Positions 45,264 through 55,767 of a DNA stretch of 64,000 nt are shown here, one piece after another. Numbering within the stretch: position 1 is the stretch's first letter; each line of letters begins with the position of its first letter. Origin of the DNA: Corynebacterium sp. (GTDB lineage: Bacteria > Actinomycetota > Actinomycetes > Mycobacteriales > Mycobacteriaceae); NCBI RefSeq assembly GCF_030538285.1, contig NZ_JAUNUG010000007.1:21495-85494 (forward strand), given 5' to 3'. The translations under genes and the position numbers were made by a program. The notes below the pieces were generated by a model, which was given only the letters and a program-made list of their open reading frames with translations, made no database searches and was not told the origin of the DNA.

Positions 45264-45985
45264 TAGACCTGCTTCCGGATGAGGTAGGTCCCGCACTCGG
45301 GGCACTGGGGCAGCTCATCGGCGGGGGCGCGGTTGATGCGCTGCTGGTCGAGACCGGACAGCACGATGTAGCAGCCGCCGCAGGTACGGCCGTTGAAGTC
45401 GGCGGCACCGACATCGGAGTCGTTCTTCTGCGCGTCGTACTCGGCGAGGACGGTCTCCGGCAGCTGGGTACGCAGCTCAGCGATATGCGCCTCGGGGTCC
45501 TGCACGGCTGCGGCGGCCTCGTTGGCGGCCTCGGCGGCGCGCTTGGCCACCTCGAGCTGGCGGGCGATCTCATCGCACTTGGCGCCGTGGTTGTCGCGGT
45601 TGTTGCGCAGGGCGTGGATCTGGTTGTGGCACTCGGTGAGCTCGCCCATGAGGTCGGCGATACGCGACTTGGCGGAGTAGCGGTCATGCTCCAGGTCGCG
45701 GCGACGATCCGGGTCGGTCTCGGCGGCGAGCTGGGCCTTGTCGTCGGCGGAGCGCTTGCGCAGCTTACGCTCGTCCTCCTGGATACGGAGGATCTCGGCT
45801 TCCATGTCGTCGACGGCCATCTGGGCGGCGGCGGACGCGTTGAGCATGCGCTGCTGTTCCTTGGTCAGCCTCTCCAGTTCCTGCTGCTCCGGGGTGATAA
45901 ATGCCTGGTCGCCCACGAGGTCGAGGGAGCGTTCGGTGTTGGCCAGTTCGAGCAGGACGGCCTGCTGCATCGGGTCGAGTTTCAT
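45263..45985 (-). CDS. Coiled-coil zinc-ribbon protein
   Basis: 240 aa. Residues about 1-175 form a long helical coiled coil rich in Glu, Lys and Ala (ELERLTKEQQRMLNASAAAQ). The C-terminus is a C4 zinc ribbon: GRTCGGCYIVLS and LPQCPECGTYLIRK. This is the conserved actinobacterial CT398-like family located between Nif3-like and RNase H/phosphatase genes. A related chlamydial protein associates with sigma-54 and type III secretion parts, but the role here is unknown. Gaps of 11 bases upstream and an overlapping stop downstream make it the middle gene of an operon. Confidence 0.88.
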   Translation of the reverse strand: MKLDPMQQAVLLELANTERSLDLVGDQAFITPEQQELERLTKEQQRMLNASAAAQMAVDDMEAEILRIQEDERKLRKRSADDKAQLAAETDPDRRRDLEHDRYSAKSRIADLMGELTECHNQIHALRNNRDNHGAKCDEIARQLEVAKRAAEAANEAAAAVQDPEAHIAELRTQLPETVLAEYDAQKNDSDVGAADFNGRTCGGCYIVLSGLDQQRINRAPADELPQCPECGTYLIRKQV

Positions 45986-45996
45986 GTCTGTTCTTT

Positions 45997-47130
45997 CTAC
46001 TCGCTTGCGTGGGCGGACAGGGTCCAGGGGTCGGTGCGCAGGTCGATGACATGCGTATCGACGCCCGCCTGCTCCCCCACCATTTCAGCAGCCTGCGACG
46101 TCCAGGGGAATTCGCTGGCCCAGTGGGCGGTGTCGATGACAGGTGGTCCCCCGGCGCGGAGGTACTCGTCGACGGGGTGATGGCGCAGGTCGGAGGTGAC
46201 ATACACGTCGACGCCGAGGCCGCGGACAGCGTCGAGGAAGCTGTCACCGGAGCCGGAGCTGACGGCCACCTTCTGCACCTTCGCATCCGGGTCGCCGGCA
46301 GCGCGCACACCCCATTCGGTGACCGGCAGGGCGTTCGCGACCTGCTGGGTGAATTCCCGCAAGGTCATGGGTTCGGGCAGCTCACCGATGCGACCCAGTC
46401 CGCAGGCCTCACCCTTGTCGGAGGTGTCGGCCATCTCGAGGATGTCGAAAGCCGGCTCTTCGTAGGGGTGGGCGGCACGGAGGGCGTCGATAAGCGGACG
46501 CCGCAAACGGGCGGGGGCGACGAACTCGACGCGGACCTCGGCGGCCCGATATGTCTGGCCGATTTCCCCGTCGGTGGGATCCGCGCCTTCGACGGGGGTG
46601 AACTGGCCAGTGCCCTCGATGTCGAAGGCGCAGTCGCGGTAGTTGCCGATCTCGCCAGCGCCGGCGTCGAAAAGCGCCTTCTTGAGGGTATCGACGTCCG
46701 CGGGCGGGACATGGACACCCCACTTATCGACGCCCCCGCCCGTCTTCGGCAGGATCGGGCGTCCGGGTTCAACTCCGACAAGCTCCGCGAGGCGGTCGTT
46801 GACGCCGGGGCGGGCGGAATCGGCGTTCGTGTGCGCCGCGAACAGGGCCACCCCGCCGCGGATGAGGGTGTGGATGACCTTGCCCTTCGGCGTGTCAGCC
46901 GCCACGGAGGTCACCCCGCGCATGAGCAACGGGTGGTGCACGACGAGCATCTGCGCGCCCAGCCGCACGGCCTCCTCGGCGACCGCCTGCGTGCAGTCGA
47001 GGGCAAAGGCCACCTTGTGCACTTCATCGGAAGGGTCGCCGCAGATGAGGCCGACGGCGTCCCAGCTCTCGGCGAGCGAGGGCGGGTAGGCGGTGTCGAG
47101 AATGGAACGGATATCACCGACGGTAGTCAT
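45997..47130 (-). CDS. Nif3-like dinuclear metal centre protein
   Basis: 377 aa from ATG 47130. N-terminal Nif3 segment: DIRSILDTAYPPSLAESWDAVGLICG and QMLVVHHPLLMRGVTS (metal-binding His pair). The middle carries the PII-like insert seen in longer family members (FVAPARLRRPLIDALRAAHPYEEPAFDI). The C-terminal Nif3 segment is TSDLRHHPVDEY and VIDTAHWASEFPW. Members are hexamers binding two metals; GTP cyclohydrolase I type 2 is a frequent but unreliable name. Two exact copies of the 12-mer in opposite orientations lie 240 bases apart here. It is the first gene of the zinc-ribbon/RNase H operon. Confidence 0.92.
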   Translation of the reverse strand: MTTVGDIRSILDTAYPPSLAESWDAVGLICGDPSDEVHKVAFALDCTQAVAEEAVRLGAQMLVVHHPLLMRGVTSVAADTPKGKVIHTLIRGGVALFAAHTNADSARPGVNDRLAELVGVEPGRPILPKTGGGVDKWGVHVPPADVDTLKKALFDAGAGEIGNYRDCAFDIEGTGQFTPVEGADPTDGEIGQTYRAAEVRVEFVAPARLRRPLIDALRAAHPYEEPAFDILEMADTSDKGEACGLGRIGELPEPMTLREFTQQVANALPVTEWGVRAAGDPDAKVQKVAVSSGSGDSFLDAVRGLGVDVYVTSDLRHHPVDEYLRAGGPPVIDTAHWASEFPWTSQAAEMVGEQAGVDTHVIDLRTDPWTLSAHASE

Positions 47131-47174
47131 GGCCCCCAAGTGTAGACGGCCCCGGATGTGGCAGATTGGGGGCC

Positions 47175-47831
47175 GTGAGCATTCTTCTTCTCGACGTCGA
47201 CGGCACCCTCATCGATTCCCTCCCCGGCATCCAGGGTGGTTTCCTGCACACCCTGGATGAGCTCGGTTGGCCGCATCCGGACGCGGAGTTCCAGGCCCGC
47301 ATCGCCGGCCCACCGATGGAGGTGACACTGCGCTCACTCGGCATGACCGCCGAGCAGGCGCACGAGGGACTGCAGATCTACCTGGAGTACACACGCCAGG
47401 GTGGTTGGGCCAACGCCACGAGCTTCCCGGGGATGCTCGACGTGGTGCGTGGCTGGAAGCAGCAGGGCCTGACCATCGCCACCGCCACCTCCAAGGGCGA
47501 GGGCTTCGCCCGCCTCATCTTGGAACGCGAGGGCTTCATGGAGCTCATCGATTTCCTCGGCGCTGCCCAGGAGGACGGACCGCGGCGCGGCAAATCGGCA
47601 GTCATTGACTACGTTCTCTCCACGAACGGGTGGTCGGCGCAGACGCACGATATTCTCATGGTCGGCGACCGCTCCCACGACATCGAGGGGGCGGCCGAAC
47701 ACGGCATTGCTACAGTGGCCGTCTCATGGGGTTATGGAACCCCTGAGGAGTGGGCCACCGCCGCTCACACCGTACATACCCCGAAGGAACTGGAAGGGAT
47801 CGTCCATGACTGGCACGCCGCACGAGGATGA
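47175..47831 (+). CDS. HAD-superfamily phosphatase (Gph-like)
   Basis: 218 aa from GTG 47175 (MSILLLDVDGTLIDSLPGI). HAD motif I is DVDGT with the nucleophile Asp near residue 7, motif II is TATSKG, and motifs III/IV are KSAVIDYVL and MVGDRSHDIEGAAEHG. A helical cap lies at about 20-85. It resembles phosphoglycolate phosphatase and the tyrosine-phosphatase-linked HADs. Its 3' end overlaps the LMW-PTP gene by 26 bases, so the two are translated together. Confidence 0.88.
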   Translation: MSILLLDVDGTLIDSLPGIQGGFLHTLDELGWPHPDAEFQARIAGPPMEVTLRSLGMTAEQAHEGLQIYLEYTRQGGWANATSFPGMLDVVRGWKQQGLTIATATSKGEGFARLILEREGFMELIDFLGAAQEDGPRRGKSAVIDYVLSTNGWSAQTHDILMVGDRSHDIEGAAEHGIATVAVSWGYGTPEEWATAAHTVHTPKELEGIVHDWHAARG

Positions 47832-48318
47832 GCGCTACCACGTCGATTTCGTCTGCACCGGCAACATCTGCCGCTCCCCCATGGCTGAGGTGATCTTTCA
47901 CGACGCCGTCGAGGCCGCCGGACTCCACGACCAGATCCGCGTCTCCTCCTGCGGCATCGGTGGCTGGCACGTGGGCAACGGTGCTGATCGGCGCGCCATC
48001 GCGGAGCTGCGGGCCGCCGGTCACGACGGCTCCGACCACATCGCCTCCCAGCTCGGCCCGGAGGACATGGCCGCTGACCTGTTGGTGGCCCTGGACACCG
48101 GGCATGTCTCCGAGCTCATCGCCCGCGGTGTGCCGGAAGACAAGATCCGCCTCCTGCGTAGCTTCGACCCGGCCGCCCCGGAGCAGGCGTCCGTCGCGGA
48201 CCCGTACTACGGCGGGCCGGAAGGTTTCGTGGAGACACGGGAGCAGATCGAGGCCGCCGTCGACGGCCTGATGATCTTCGTGCGCGACGCCATGCAGGTG
48301 GGCACTCGGGCGAACTAG
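47806..48318 (+). CDS. ptpA: Low-molecular-weight protein tyrosine phosphatase
   Basis: 170 aa from ATG 47806. The catalytic P-loop VCTGNICRSPMAEV (Cys17, Arg23) lies near the N-terminus, and the general-acid Asp is in SVADPYYGGPEGF. Spacing and length are typical for bacterial LMW-PTPs such as mycobacterial PtpA. The start overlaps the HAD gene. It dephosphorylates tyrosine in proteins or low-molecular substrates; the actual target here is not known. The SURF1 gene follows closely. Confidence 0.92.
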   Translation: MTGTPHEDERYHVDFVCTGNICRSPMAEVIFHDAVEAAGLHDQIRVSSCGIGGWHVGNGADRRAIAELRAAGHDGSDHIASQLGPEDMAADLLVALDTGHVSELIARGVPEDKIRLLRSFDPAAPEQASVADPYYGGPEGFVETREQIEAAVDGLMIFVRDAMQVGTRAN

Positions 48319-48343
48319 ACAGGCCCTGTACACTGAACTTTCG

Positions 48344-49246
48344 ATGGATACGACAAGGCAGCGGTACGGAAGCAACCACAGCTCGGGCAAGAAGGGTCTC
48401 AAGACCTTCCTCAAGCCCGGCTGGGTGTTCATGTTCCTGCTTATCGTCGCTTTCTCCTACGTGGCGTTCACGTTCCTCGCGCCCTGGCAGCTGGGCAAGG
48501 ACGACGCGATCGTCCACCGCAACAACCAGATCGACGCCGCCTTCCGGGCTGATCCGGTGCCGGTCTCCGAGATTTTCGGACCCGCCGGTGAGGTTGATCC
48601 GGATGATGAGTGGCGGCGTGTCACCCTCCAGGGCGAGTACCTCCCGGATGATGAGGTCCTGCTGCGCATGCGCCCGGTCGACTCCTCCCCCGCCTTCCAC
48701 GCGCTGACCCCCTTCCGCCTGGATTCGGGTGAGACGATCCTGGTCAACCGCGGTTTCACCGTCCCCATTGACGGCAACATCCCCGACATGACCGAAGCGC
48801 CGAGCGGCCCGCTGACCATCCACGGCCACGCCCGCCTCAACGAGATCGAACCGGGCACCGCCCCCATGGAGGATCAGGGTTACCGCCAGGTGTACGGCAT
48901 CAACACGCAGCAAGTTGGTGAGGTCGTCGGGGTCGACCTGGCCCGCGACTTCGTTCAGCTCTCTGAAGGCGAACCGGGTGAGCTCAACGCCATACCGGTG
49001 CCCAAGCTGGACCGCGGCTCGCACTTGTCCTACGGCTTCCAGTGGATTGCCTTCGGCATCATGGCGCCCCTCGGCCTGGGGTATTTCATCTGGGCGGAAC
49101 TGCGCGAGCGTCGCCGTGTGCGGGATGAATCGCAGGAGCTTATCGACGCCCCCGTGGAAAAGGCCGCCCCCACCCGCTCCCGTTACGGCGACGCCCACCC
49201 TGACCACTACGAACGCTTCGCCAAGCGCGACCGCGAACGCTTCTGA
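48344..49246 (+). CDS. SURF1 family cytochrome oxidase assembly protein
   Basis: 300 aa. Two membrane helices frame a large extracytoplasmic domain: helix 1 at about 27-47 (WVFMFLLIVAFSYVAFTFLAPWQLGKDD, the SURF1 start) and helix 2 at about 230-250 (YGFQWIAFGIMAPLGLGYF). The domain carries WRRVTLQGEYLPDDEVLLRMRP and GETILVNRGFTVP. It helps insert heme into the aa3 oxidase. A charged C-terminal tail contains one 12-mer copy (49139-49150). Confidence 0.92.
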   Translation: MDTTRQRYGSNHSSGKKGLKTFLKPGWVFMFLLIVAFSYVAFTFLAPWQLGKDDAIVHRNNQIDAAFRADPVPVSEIFGPAGEVDPDDEWRRVTLQGEYLPDDEVLLRMRPVDSSPAFHALTPFRLDSGETILVNRGFTVPIDGNIPDMTEAPSGPLTIHGHARLNEIEPGTAPMEDQGYRQVYGINTQQVGEVVGVDLARDFVQLSEGEPGELNAIPVPKLDRGSHLSYGFQWIAFGIMAPLGLGYFIWAELRERRRVRDESQELIDAPVEKAAPTRSRYGDAHPDHYERFAKRDRERF

Positions 49247-49292
49247 CTAGTGTAGGGGCAACCACCCCGACGAATGTCCCGCAGGAGACAGC

Positions 49293-50021
49293 ATGGGCTT
49301 CTGGAATCGACTCTTCAGCACCGGCGCCGACCGCATCATCGATGCCCGCGCCGCCGGCACCACTCTCCCCCGCCGCTGGCGCACCCCCGAGCCCGAAGAA
49401 TTGTGCTGCGACCCCCGCGAGGCCGCCCAGATTCTGCTGTTAGCCCTCGACAACGCGGAGGCTCTCGGGTTCGTCCCACGCCGGGAAATCACCGTCGACG
49501 ACATCGACTTCAACTTCTACAACGGCCCCCAGGGTTTCCGGCTGGAGCATCTCAGCGCCCTACTGCGCCTCTCCGACGAAGACGGCGGATCACTGTTCCC
49601 CCGCGCCATGGTTTTCGACGCCGAATGCGTCGAATCCAACGACACCTATGCGCAGCTACTGTGGCAGATCGCCGACGCCGCCGGCACCACCGATCGCTTC
49701 GCCGAGGTCCACTGCGATCTCCACTTCGGCCCTGATTTCGCCGACAACCCCGTCGGCGAAATGAGTTACCTCTGCGGCGGTGAGGCACGGCAGCTGGATA
49801 TCGCGGTCGAGGGCGAATGGGCCGACCCCGATGTGGTCCGGCACCTCTTCGAAGACGCCACCCCGGAAGGCCACCGCTGGGTCCCTACCGGTGACTACGG
49901 CATCCACGTGTGGGTGCCCGAAGAGCACGCCGACGAGGTGGCCCGCATCTTCGCCACCGAGGACACCGCCGCCGAAGCACGCATCGCCGGGCACCTCCAC
50001 CGGGAGCGTCACGGGGAGTAG
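49293..50021 (+). CDS. Hypothetical protein (242 aa)
   Basis: An acidic soluble protein without membrane segments. Notable parts are the N-terminal MGFWNRLFSTGADRI, a middle region EALGFVPRREITVDDIDFNFYN and LRLSDEDGGSLFPRAMVFD, and a C-terminal GEWADPDVVRHLFEDATPEGHRWVPTGDYGIHVWV. ATG 49293 is preceded by CAGGAGACA. Codon use is normal. I do not recognise a family; it may be a corynebacterial conserved hypothetical. Confidence 0.7.
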   Translation: MGFWNRLFSTGADRIIDARAAGTTLPRRWRTPEPEELCCDPREAAQILLLALDNAEALGFVPRREITVDDIDFNFYNGPQGFRLEHLSALLRLSDEDGGSLFPRAMVFDAECVESNDTYAQLLWQIADAAGTTDRFAEVHCDLHFGPDFADNPVGEMSYLCGGEARQLDIAVEGEWADPDVVRHLFEDATPEGHRWVPTGDYGIHVWVPEEHADEVARIFATEDTAAEARIAGHLHRERHGE

Positions 50022-50045
50022 GCGTCAAGCGCAGTGTCCGCAACT

Positions 50046-50081
50046 TGTGGATAACCTCGAACGCCGAGTGAGTTATCCACA
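50046..50081. promoter_or_regulatory. Pair of inverted DnaA boxes
   Basis: TGTGGATAAC (50046-50055) and GTTATCCACA (50072-50081) are perfect inverted copies, 16 bases apart, each containing the DnaA box TTATCCACA. CTCGAACG and TTCGAACG follow the two boxes as a direct repeat. The site lies between a hypothetical gene and the broken DUF559-type gene. Confidence 0.65.
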
Positions 50082-50134
50082 GGTTCGAACGAGAGGCCAC
50101 GCGGATTGCCTGCAGAGCCCAGATACTCGAGGGC

Positions 50135-51106
50135 ATGTCGCCTTCCCTCCTGTCCTTCATTACCCCGATGCGCGACTGGGCGATCGAGGCTCCCCTCATC
50201 CATACCGCCGCAGTCCCGCTGAAAGATCACCAACTCCGACTGGCACTTTTGGGCCCCGAGTACACTTTTTAAGCCCGGAGGTCGCGATCCTCACCGAGCG
50301 CTGGCGCGGTCTCCCCCGCTGGCAACAAGACGAATGCCGTATCCGGGCCGCCACGATGAGCACCTCGAAAGCAATCTTGGTTGGGCGCTCCGCCGCCCGC
50401 GTGTTTGGGATCCCCGTCATCGGCGCCGGCCACGACGTCGAACTCAACCTTCCGTCCCGGCATTCCCGCCGTCCCCGCCACGACTGGCCCCCGAAGTTTC
50501 ACTACCGGGCGAGGGTTCTGCGGCCCATTGACCTGGACACCTTCAACGGATTGCGCGTCACCAACGTCTACCGCACTGTCATCGACATCGCCCGCCTCCA
50601 CGGCCTGGTGGAGGGCATCGTCGCCTTCGATGCCCCCGCTCGCGTTGGAGAAGGTGACCCCCGCAAAAGTAGAGAAGGCACTCGCGTTGATGAAGCGGGC
50701 ACCGGGGATCCGCACCGCGCGCCGGGCCTTTGAACTCGCCGATCCCCGCTCCGAAAGCCCCCTGGAGTCCTGGGGGCGAGCCCAGATCCTGGCCGCTGAC
50801 ATTCCTGGGCTTCACTCCCTGCAGCTGCAGGTGGATGTACTCGACGGAGATCACCGCGTAGACCTGCTGCTTAATGAGCGGACAGTTTGCGAACTCCACG
50901 GCGACATCAAATACGACGGCTCCACTGGCACCCCTCTGATTGAGCAGATGAAAAAAGACCGCCGCCGGGAGCGGCGAATTCACAACGCCGGCTACCCACT
51001 CATTCACGCTGAGTATGCCGACCTGGCCACCATGGTGGGTAAAGAATCCCGCTTCATCGGGATGGTCCGGGAGTCCTTGGCCTCCGCGATAATTCGCGGG
51101 GGATAG
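50135..51106 (+). pseudogene. DUF559-type protein gene with two frameshifts
   Basis: The protein reads MSPSLLSFITPMRDW in frame 2, stops at TAA 50270-50272 in an ACTTTTTAAGC context, continues in frame 1 as FLSPEVAILTERWRGLPRW ... RVTNVYRTVIDIARLHGLV, and returns to frame 2 near 50635 (GATGCCCCCGCTC) as LALEKVTPAKVEKAL ... SPLESWGRAQIL ... VDLLLNERTVCELHGDIKY. One extra T at the first site and one fewer C at the second would restore a single frame of about 320 aa. The C-terminal part resembles DUF559/Vsr-like nuclease folds. Both lesions are in homopolymers, so sequencing error is a real alternative to decay. Confidence 0.8.
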
Positions 51107-51196
51107 TCCACTCCGGATAGTTCACCAGGTGTAGCTTGCAGGTCATTTAGGCGGCCCCGAACCGCGACCTGGGGGACTATCGCCCGTGAACTATCC
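51101..51196. repeat. Iterated GATAGT(T/C)CAC inverted/direct repeats
   Basis: GGATAGTCCAC (51101-51111) and GGATAGTTCAC (51115-51125) are near-identical direct repeats. GTGAACTATCC (51186-51196) is the perfect inverse of the second, and GGACTATC (51174-51181) is the inverse of part of the first. Together they form a two-over-two inverted structure with a loop of about 50 bases containing AGGTCATTTAGG. No gene is seen here. Confidence 0.6.
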
Positions 51197-51206
51197 CTCA
51201 ACGAAG

Positions 51207-51241
51207 GAGCAGGCCTGCCCCACCCTGGGGAAGACCTGCTC
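51207..51241 (-). terminator. Terminator hairpin of tRNA-Val
   Basis: GAGCAGGCCTGCCCC (51207-51221) pairs with GGGGAAGACCTGCTC (51227-51241) at 13 of 15 positions around ACCCT. It lies seven bases downstream of the tRNA 3' end on the minus strand, the expected place for its terminator. Confidence 0.65.
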
Positions 51242-51247
51242 GTTTAG

Positions 51248-51323
51248 TGGTGCGCTCTGACGGGCTCGAACCGCCGACCTATTGGGTGTAAACCAATTGC
51301 TCTTCCAGCTGAGCTAAGAGCGC
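51248..51323 (-). tRNA. tRNA-Val (anticodon TAC)
   Basis: On the minus strand the 76-nt sequence folds as a standard tRNA: acceptor GCGCTCT/AGAGCGC, D arm GCTC...GAGC, anticodon stem ATTGG/CCAAT with loop TTTACAC (anticodon TAC), T arm CGGCG... with GGTTCGAGCC, and an encoded CCA end at 51250-51248. It decodes GUA and probably other GUN codons. Confidence 0.95.
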
Positions 51324-51372
51324 TGGGTCAGAACAGACTACCACGGGCCCCGTGGGGCCCGAACGCAGCCCC

Positions 51373-51798
51373 CTACTTCTGGCCGCGGGCCTCGAGGCAG
51401 TTGCCCTGCCAGGCGCCCAGGCGGGTGGCCGTGGTCTGCACCAAGCCGGCCAGCTGCGCGGACTCGGAGATCTCACCGGGGGCAATGGTTCCCTGCTTGC
51501 CGGCGCCGGGGGTCAGCAGCCAGATGCGACCGTTCTCGGCGAGGGGGCGCAGCGAGTCGACGAGCCCGTCCACCAGGTCGCCGTCTTCCTCGCGCCACCA
51601 CAACAGGACGACGTCGCAGAGTTCATCGGTGTCTTCGTCGAGAAGCTCTTCCCCGATGGCGTCCTCGACGGCCTCCGAGATGGCCGAGTCACAATCCTCG
51701 TCCCATCCGACTTCCTGGACGATCATCCCCGACTCCACGCCGAGGATCTGTGCGTAGTCCTGGGCGTTCTTCTTCACAACGCCCGGAGCGTCCACCAC
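51373..51798 (-). CDS. DUF3052 protein
   Basis: 141-aa soluble acidic protein. The start MVDAPGVVKKNAQDYAQILGVESGMIVQEVGWDEDCD and the middle DVVLLWWREEDGDLVDGLVDSL are the pattern of DUF3052, a family conserved in actinobacteria and placed divergently next to aceE, as here. C-terminal NGRIWLLTPGAGKQG resembles a nucleotide-binding-type loop but without an established function. The start is preceded by AAGGAGGAA. Confidence 0.88.
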   Translation of the reverse strand: MVDAPGVVKKNAQDYAQILGVESGMIVQEVGWDEDCDSAISEAVEDAIGEELLDEDTDELCDVVLLWWREEDGDLVDGLVDSLRPLAENGRIWLLTPGAGKQGTIAPGEISESAQLAGLVQTTATRLGAWQGNCLEARGQK

Positions 51799-52152
51799 TG
51801 CGTTATTCCTCCTTGTTCGCGGCCGATCCCCGTATGGGATCAGCCTTATACGGTTACTGCTAGGCAGGATACAAGGTGTCTGGCGGTTTTTCCTGCTTTC
51901 AACAAACGTTGTCGGGCCAATCCACAGGAGGCGACTTCACAAACCGCGCGGTGCGGACCAGTGCACTGGCTGGAAGGAGGGGGAAGGGGGCGTCGATAAG
52001 TGGAAGTTTTCCTTCGCAAAATTTGCAACTCGCCCAATGAACCTTGGCCAAAGAAAACACGTATCCTGGAAACCACCATTCGGGCCCGTCCGGAACACCT
52101 TCCCCGGCGGGCCCCATTCTCCACCTCACCATCACAAACACGGAGGCTCACC
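51799..52152 (+). promoter_or_regulatory. aceE upstream region with RamB-like site
   Basis: This 354-base divergent region holds no gene. AAAATTTGCAAC (52018-52029) resembles the RamB operator (AAAACTTTGCAAA type); RamB is known to repress aceE in C. glutamicum. TATCCT at 52062-52067 may be a -10, leaving a leader of about 80 bases. One reverse copy of the recurrent 12-mer occupies 51989-52000. ACGGAGG precedes the aceE ATG. Confidence 0.45.
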
Positions 52153-54906
<2,754 letters not shown>

Positions 54907-54919
54907 TTGAACAACCGTC

Positions 54920-54943
54920 AAGGCCCTGCTTCGGCAGGGCCTT
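54920..54943 (+). terminator. aceE rho-independent terminator
   Basis: AAGGCCCTGC (54920-54929) pairs perfectly with GCAGGGCCTT (54934-54943) around the stable tetraloop TTCG, 14 bases after the aceE stop, followed by TTCGCTT. The recurrent 12-mer starts directly after it (54947-54958). Confidence 0.9.
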
Positions 54944-54987
54944 TCGCTTATCGACGCCCCCTTCATCCCCCCGGTATCGTGGTTCCC

Positions 54988-55596
54988 GTGATGCCGCGCG
55001 ATGAAGACCGAGAAGAACTGCAGGCCGATCTGACCCGCCTGGTGGGGACGGGACGCCTGGGGGTGGAGGAATTCGACCGGCTGTGTGATGTGGTGTGGTC
55101 GACGAGGGATCGCTCCGTGCTCGACCGCATCCGGGCGCAGTACCTCGGGTACCAGCCGATGCCGCTCCCGAACACCCCGGTGCCGATGGCGCAGCCCGGT
55201 CAGCACCAGCCGTTCACCATGCCGAATCAGCCTGTGGTGTCGACGATGGGTGAGGTCAAGCGCGTCGGCCAGTGGACCGTGCCGGAGCACTCCACTTTCA
55301 AGCTCAACGCCTCCACGGTGAAGCTTGACCTGCGGCAGGCGCAGGCCGCGGCCCCGGTGTGCACCTTCGAGATCAATGCGACCATGTCCACCATTGAGAT
55401 CATCGTCCCGCCGGGGGTGTTCGTGGAGAACCGCCTGCGCGACACCCTGTGCACGATCAACATCGAGACGACCCAGCCGCACCCGCAGGCCCCGCGCGTG
55501 GTGCTGGCGGGTGTGGTCCGCGCCTGCACCGTCAAGGTGATCACCCGGGCAGCGCCGAGCCCGAACTCACTATGGAACCGGATGTTCGGGAGCTGA
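54988..55596 (+). CDS. DUF1707 domain protein
   Basis: About 202 aa. The N-terminal DUF1707 (SHOCT-like) segment DREELQADLTRLVGTGRLGVEEFDRLCDVVW is followed by a Pro/Gln-rich linker and a C-terminal LiaF-like beta domain (STFKLNASTVKLDLRQA ... FEINATMSTIEIIVPPGVFVEN). The family is linked to envelope stress sensing in some bacteria; there is no proof here. I start at GTG 54988 because TATCGT (54974-54979) ends eight bases before it, suggesting a leaderless message. ATG 54991 is equally possible. Confidence 0.8.
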   Translation: MMPRDEDREELQADLTRLVGTGRLGVEEFDRLCDVVWSTRDRSVLDRIRAQYLGYQPMPLPNTPVPMAQPGQHQPFTMPNQPVVSTMGEVKRVGQWTVPEHSTFKLNASTVKLDLRQAQAAAPVCTFEINATMSTIEIIVPPGVFVENRLRDTLCTINIETTQPHPQAPRVVLAGVVRACTVKVITRAAPSPNSLWNRMFGS

Positions 55597-55632
55597 GAAT
55601 AAATCTCCACTTTAGGTTGAGACAACGGGGGT

Positions 55633-55767
55633 TATAGTGGGGGTTTAGAGTTGCGGGTGGGGCGCACGGGGTGGACACTCGACGGCAGTGCAAGCCGAGG
55701 CCGTTGGGGAAGACGAACCTCGTCTTACCGCCTTCACGGCGGTTGAATCTGCCGAAGGATCTTCGAC
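55633..55767 (+). promoter_or_regulatory. Promoter and three-hairpin leader of a hypothetical gene
   Basis: TATAGT (55633-55638) with TTTAGG 16 bases upstream forms a candidate promoter, leaving a leader of about 120 bases. Within it three consecutive stems occur: CACT/AGTG (55676-55690), AAGACGA-ACC-TCGTCTT (55710-55726, perfect) and ACCGCC-TTCAC-GGCGGT (55727-55743, perfect). AAGGATC then precedes the ATG. I cannot match it to a known riboswitch class. Confidence 0.5.
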
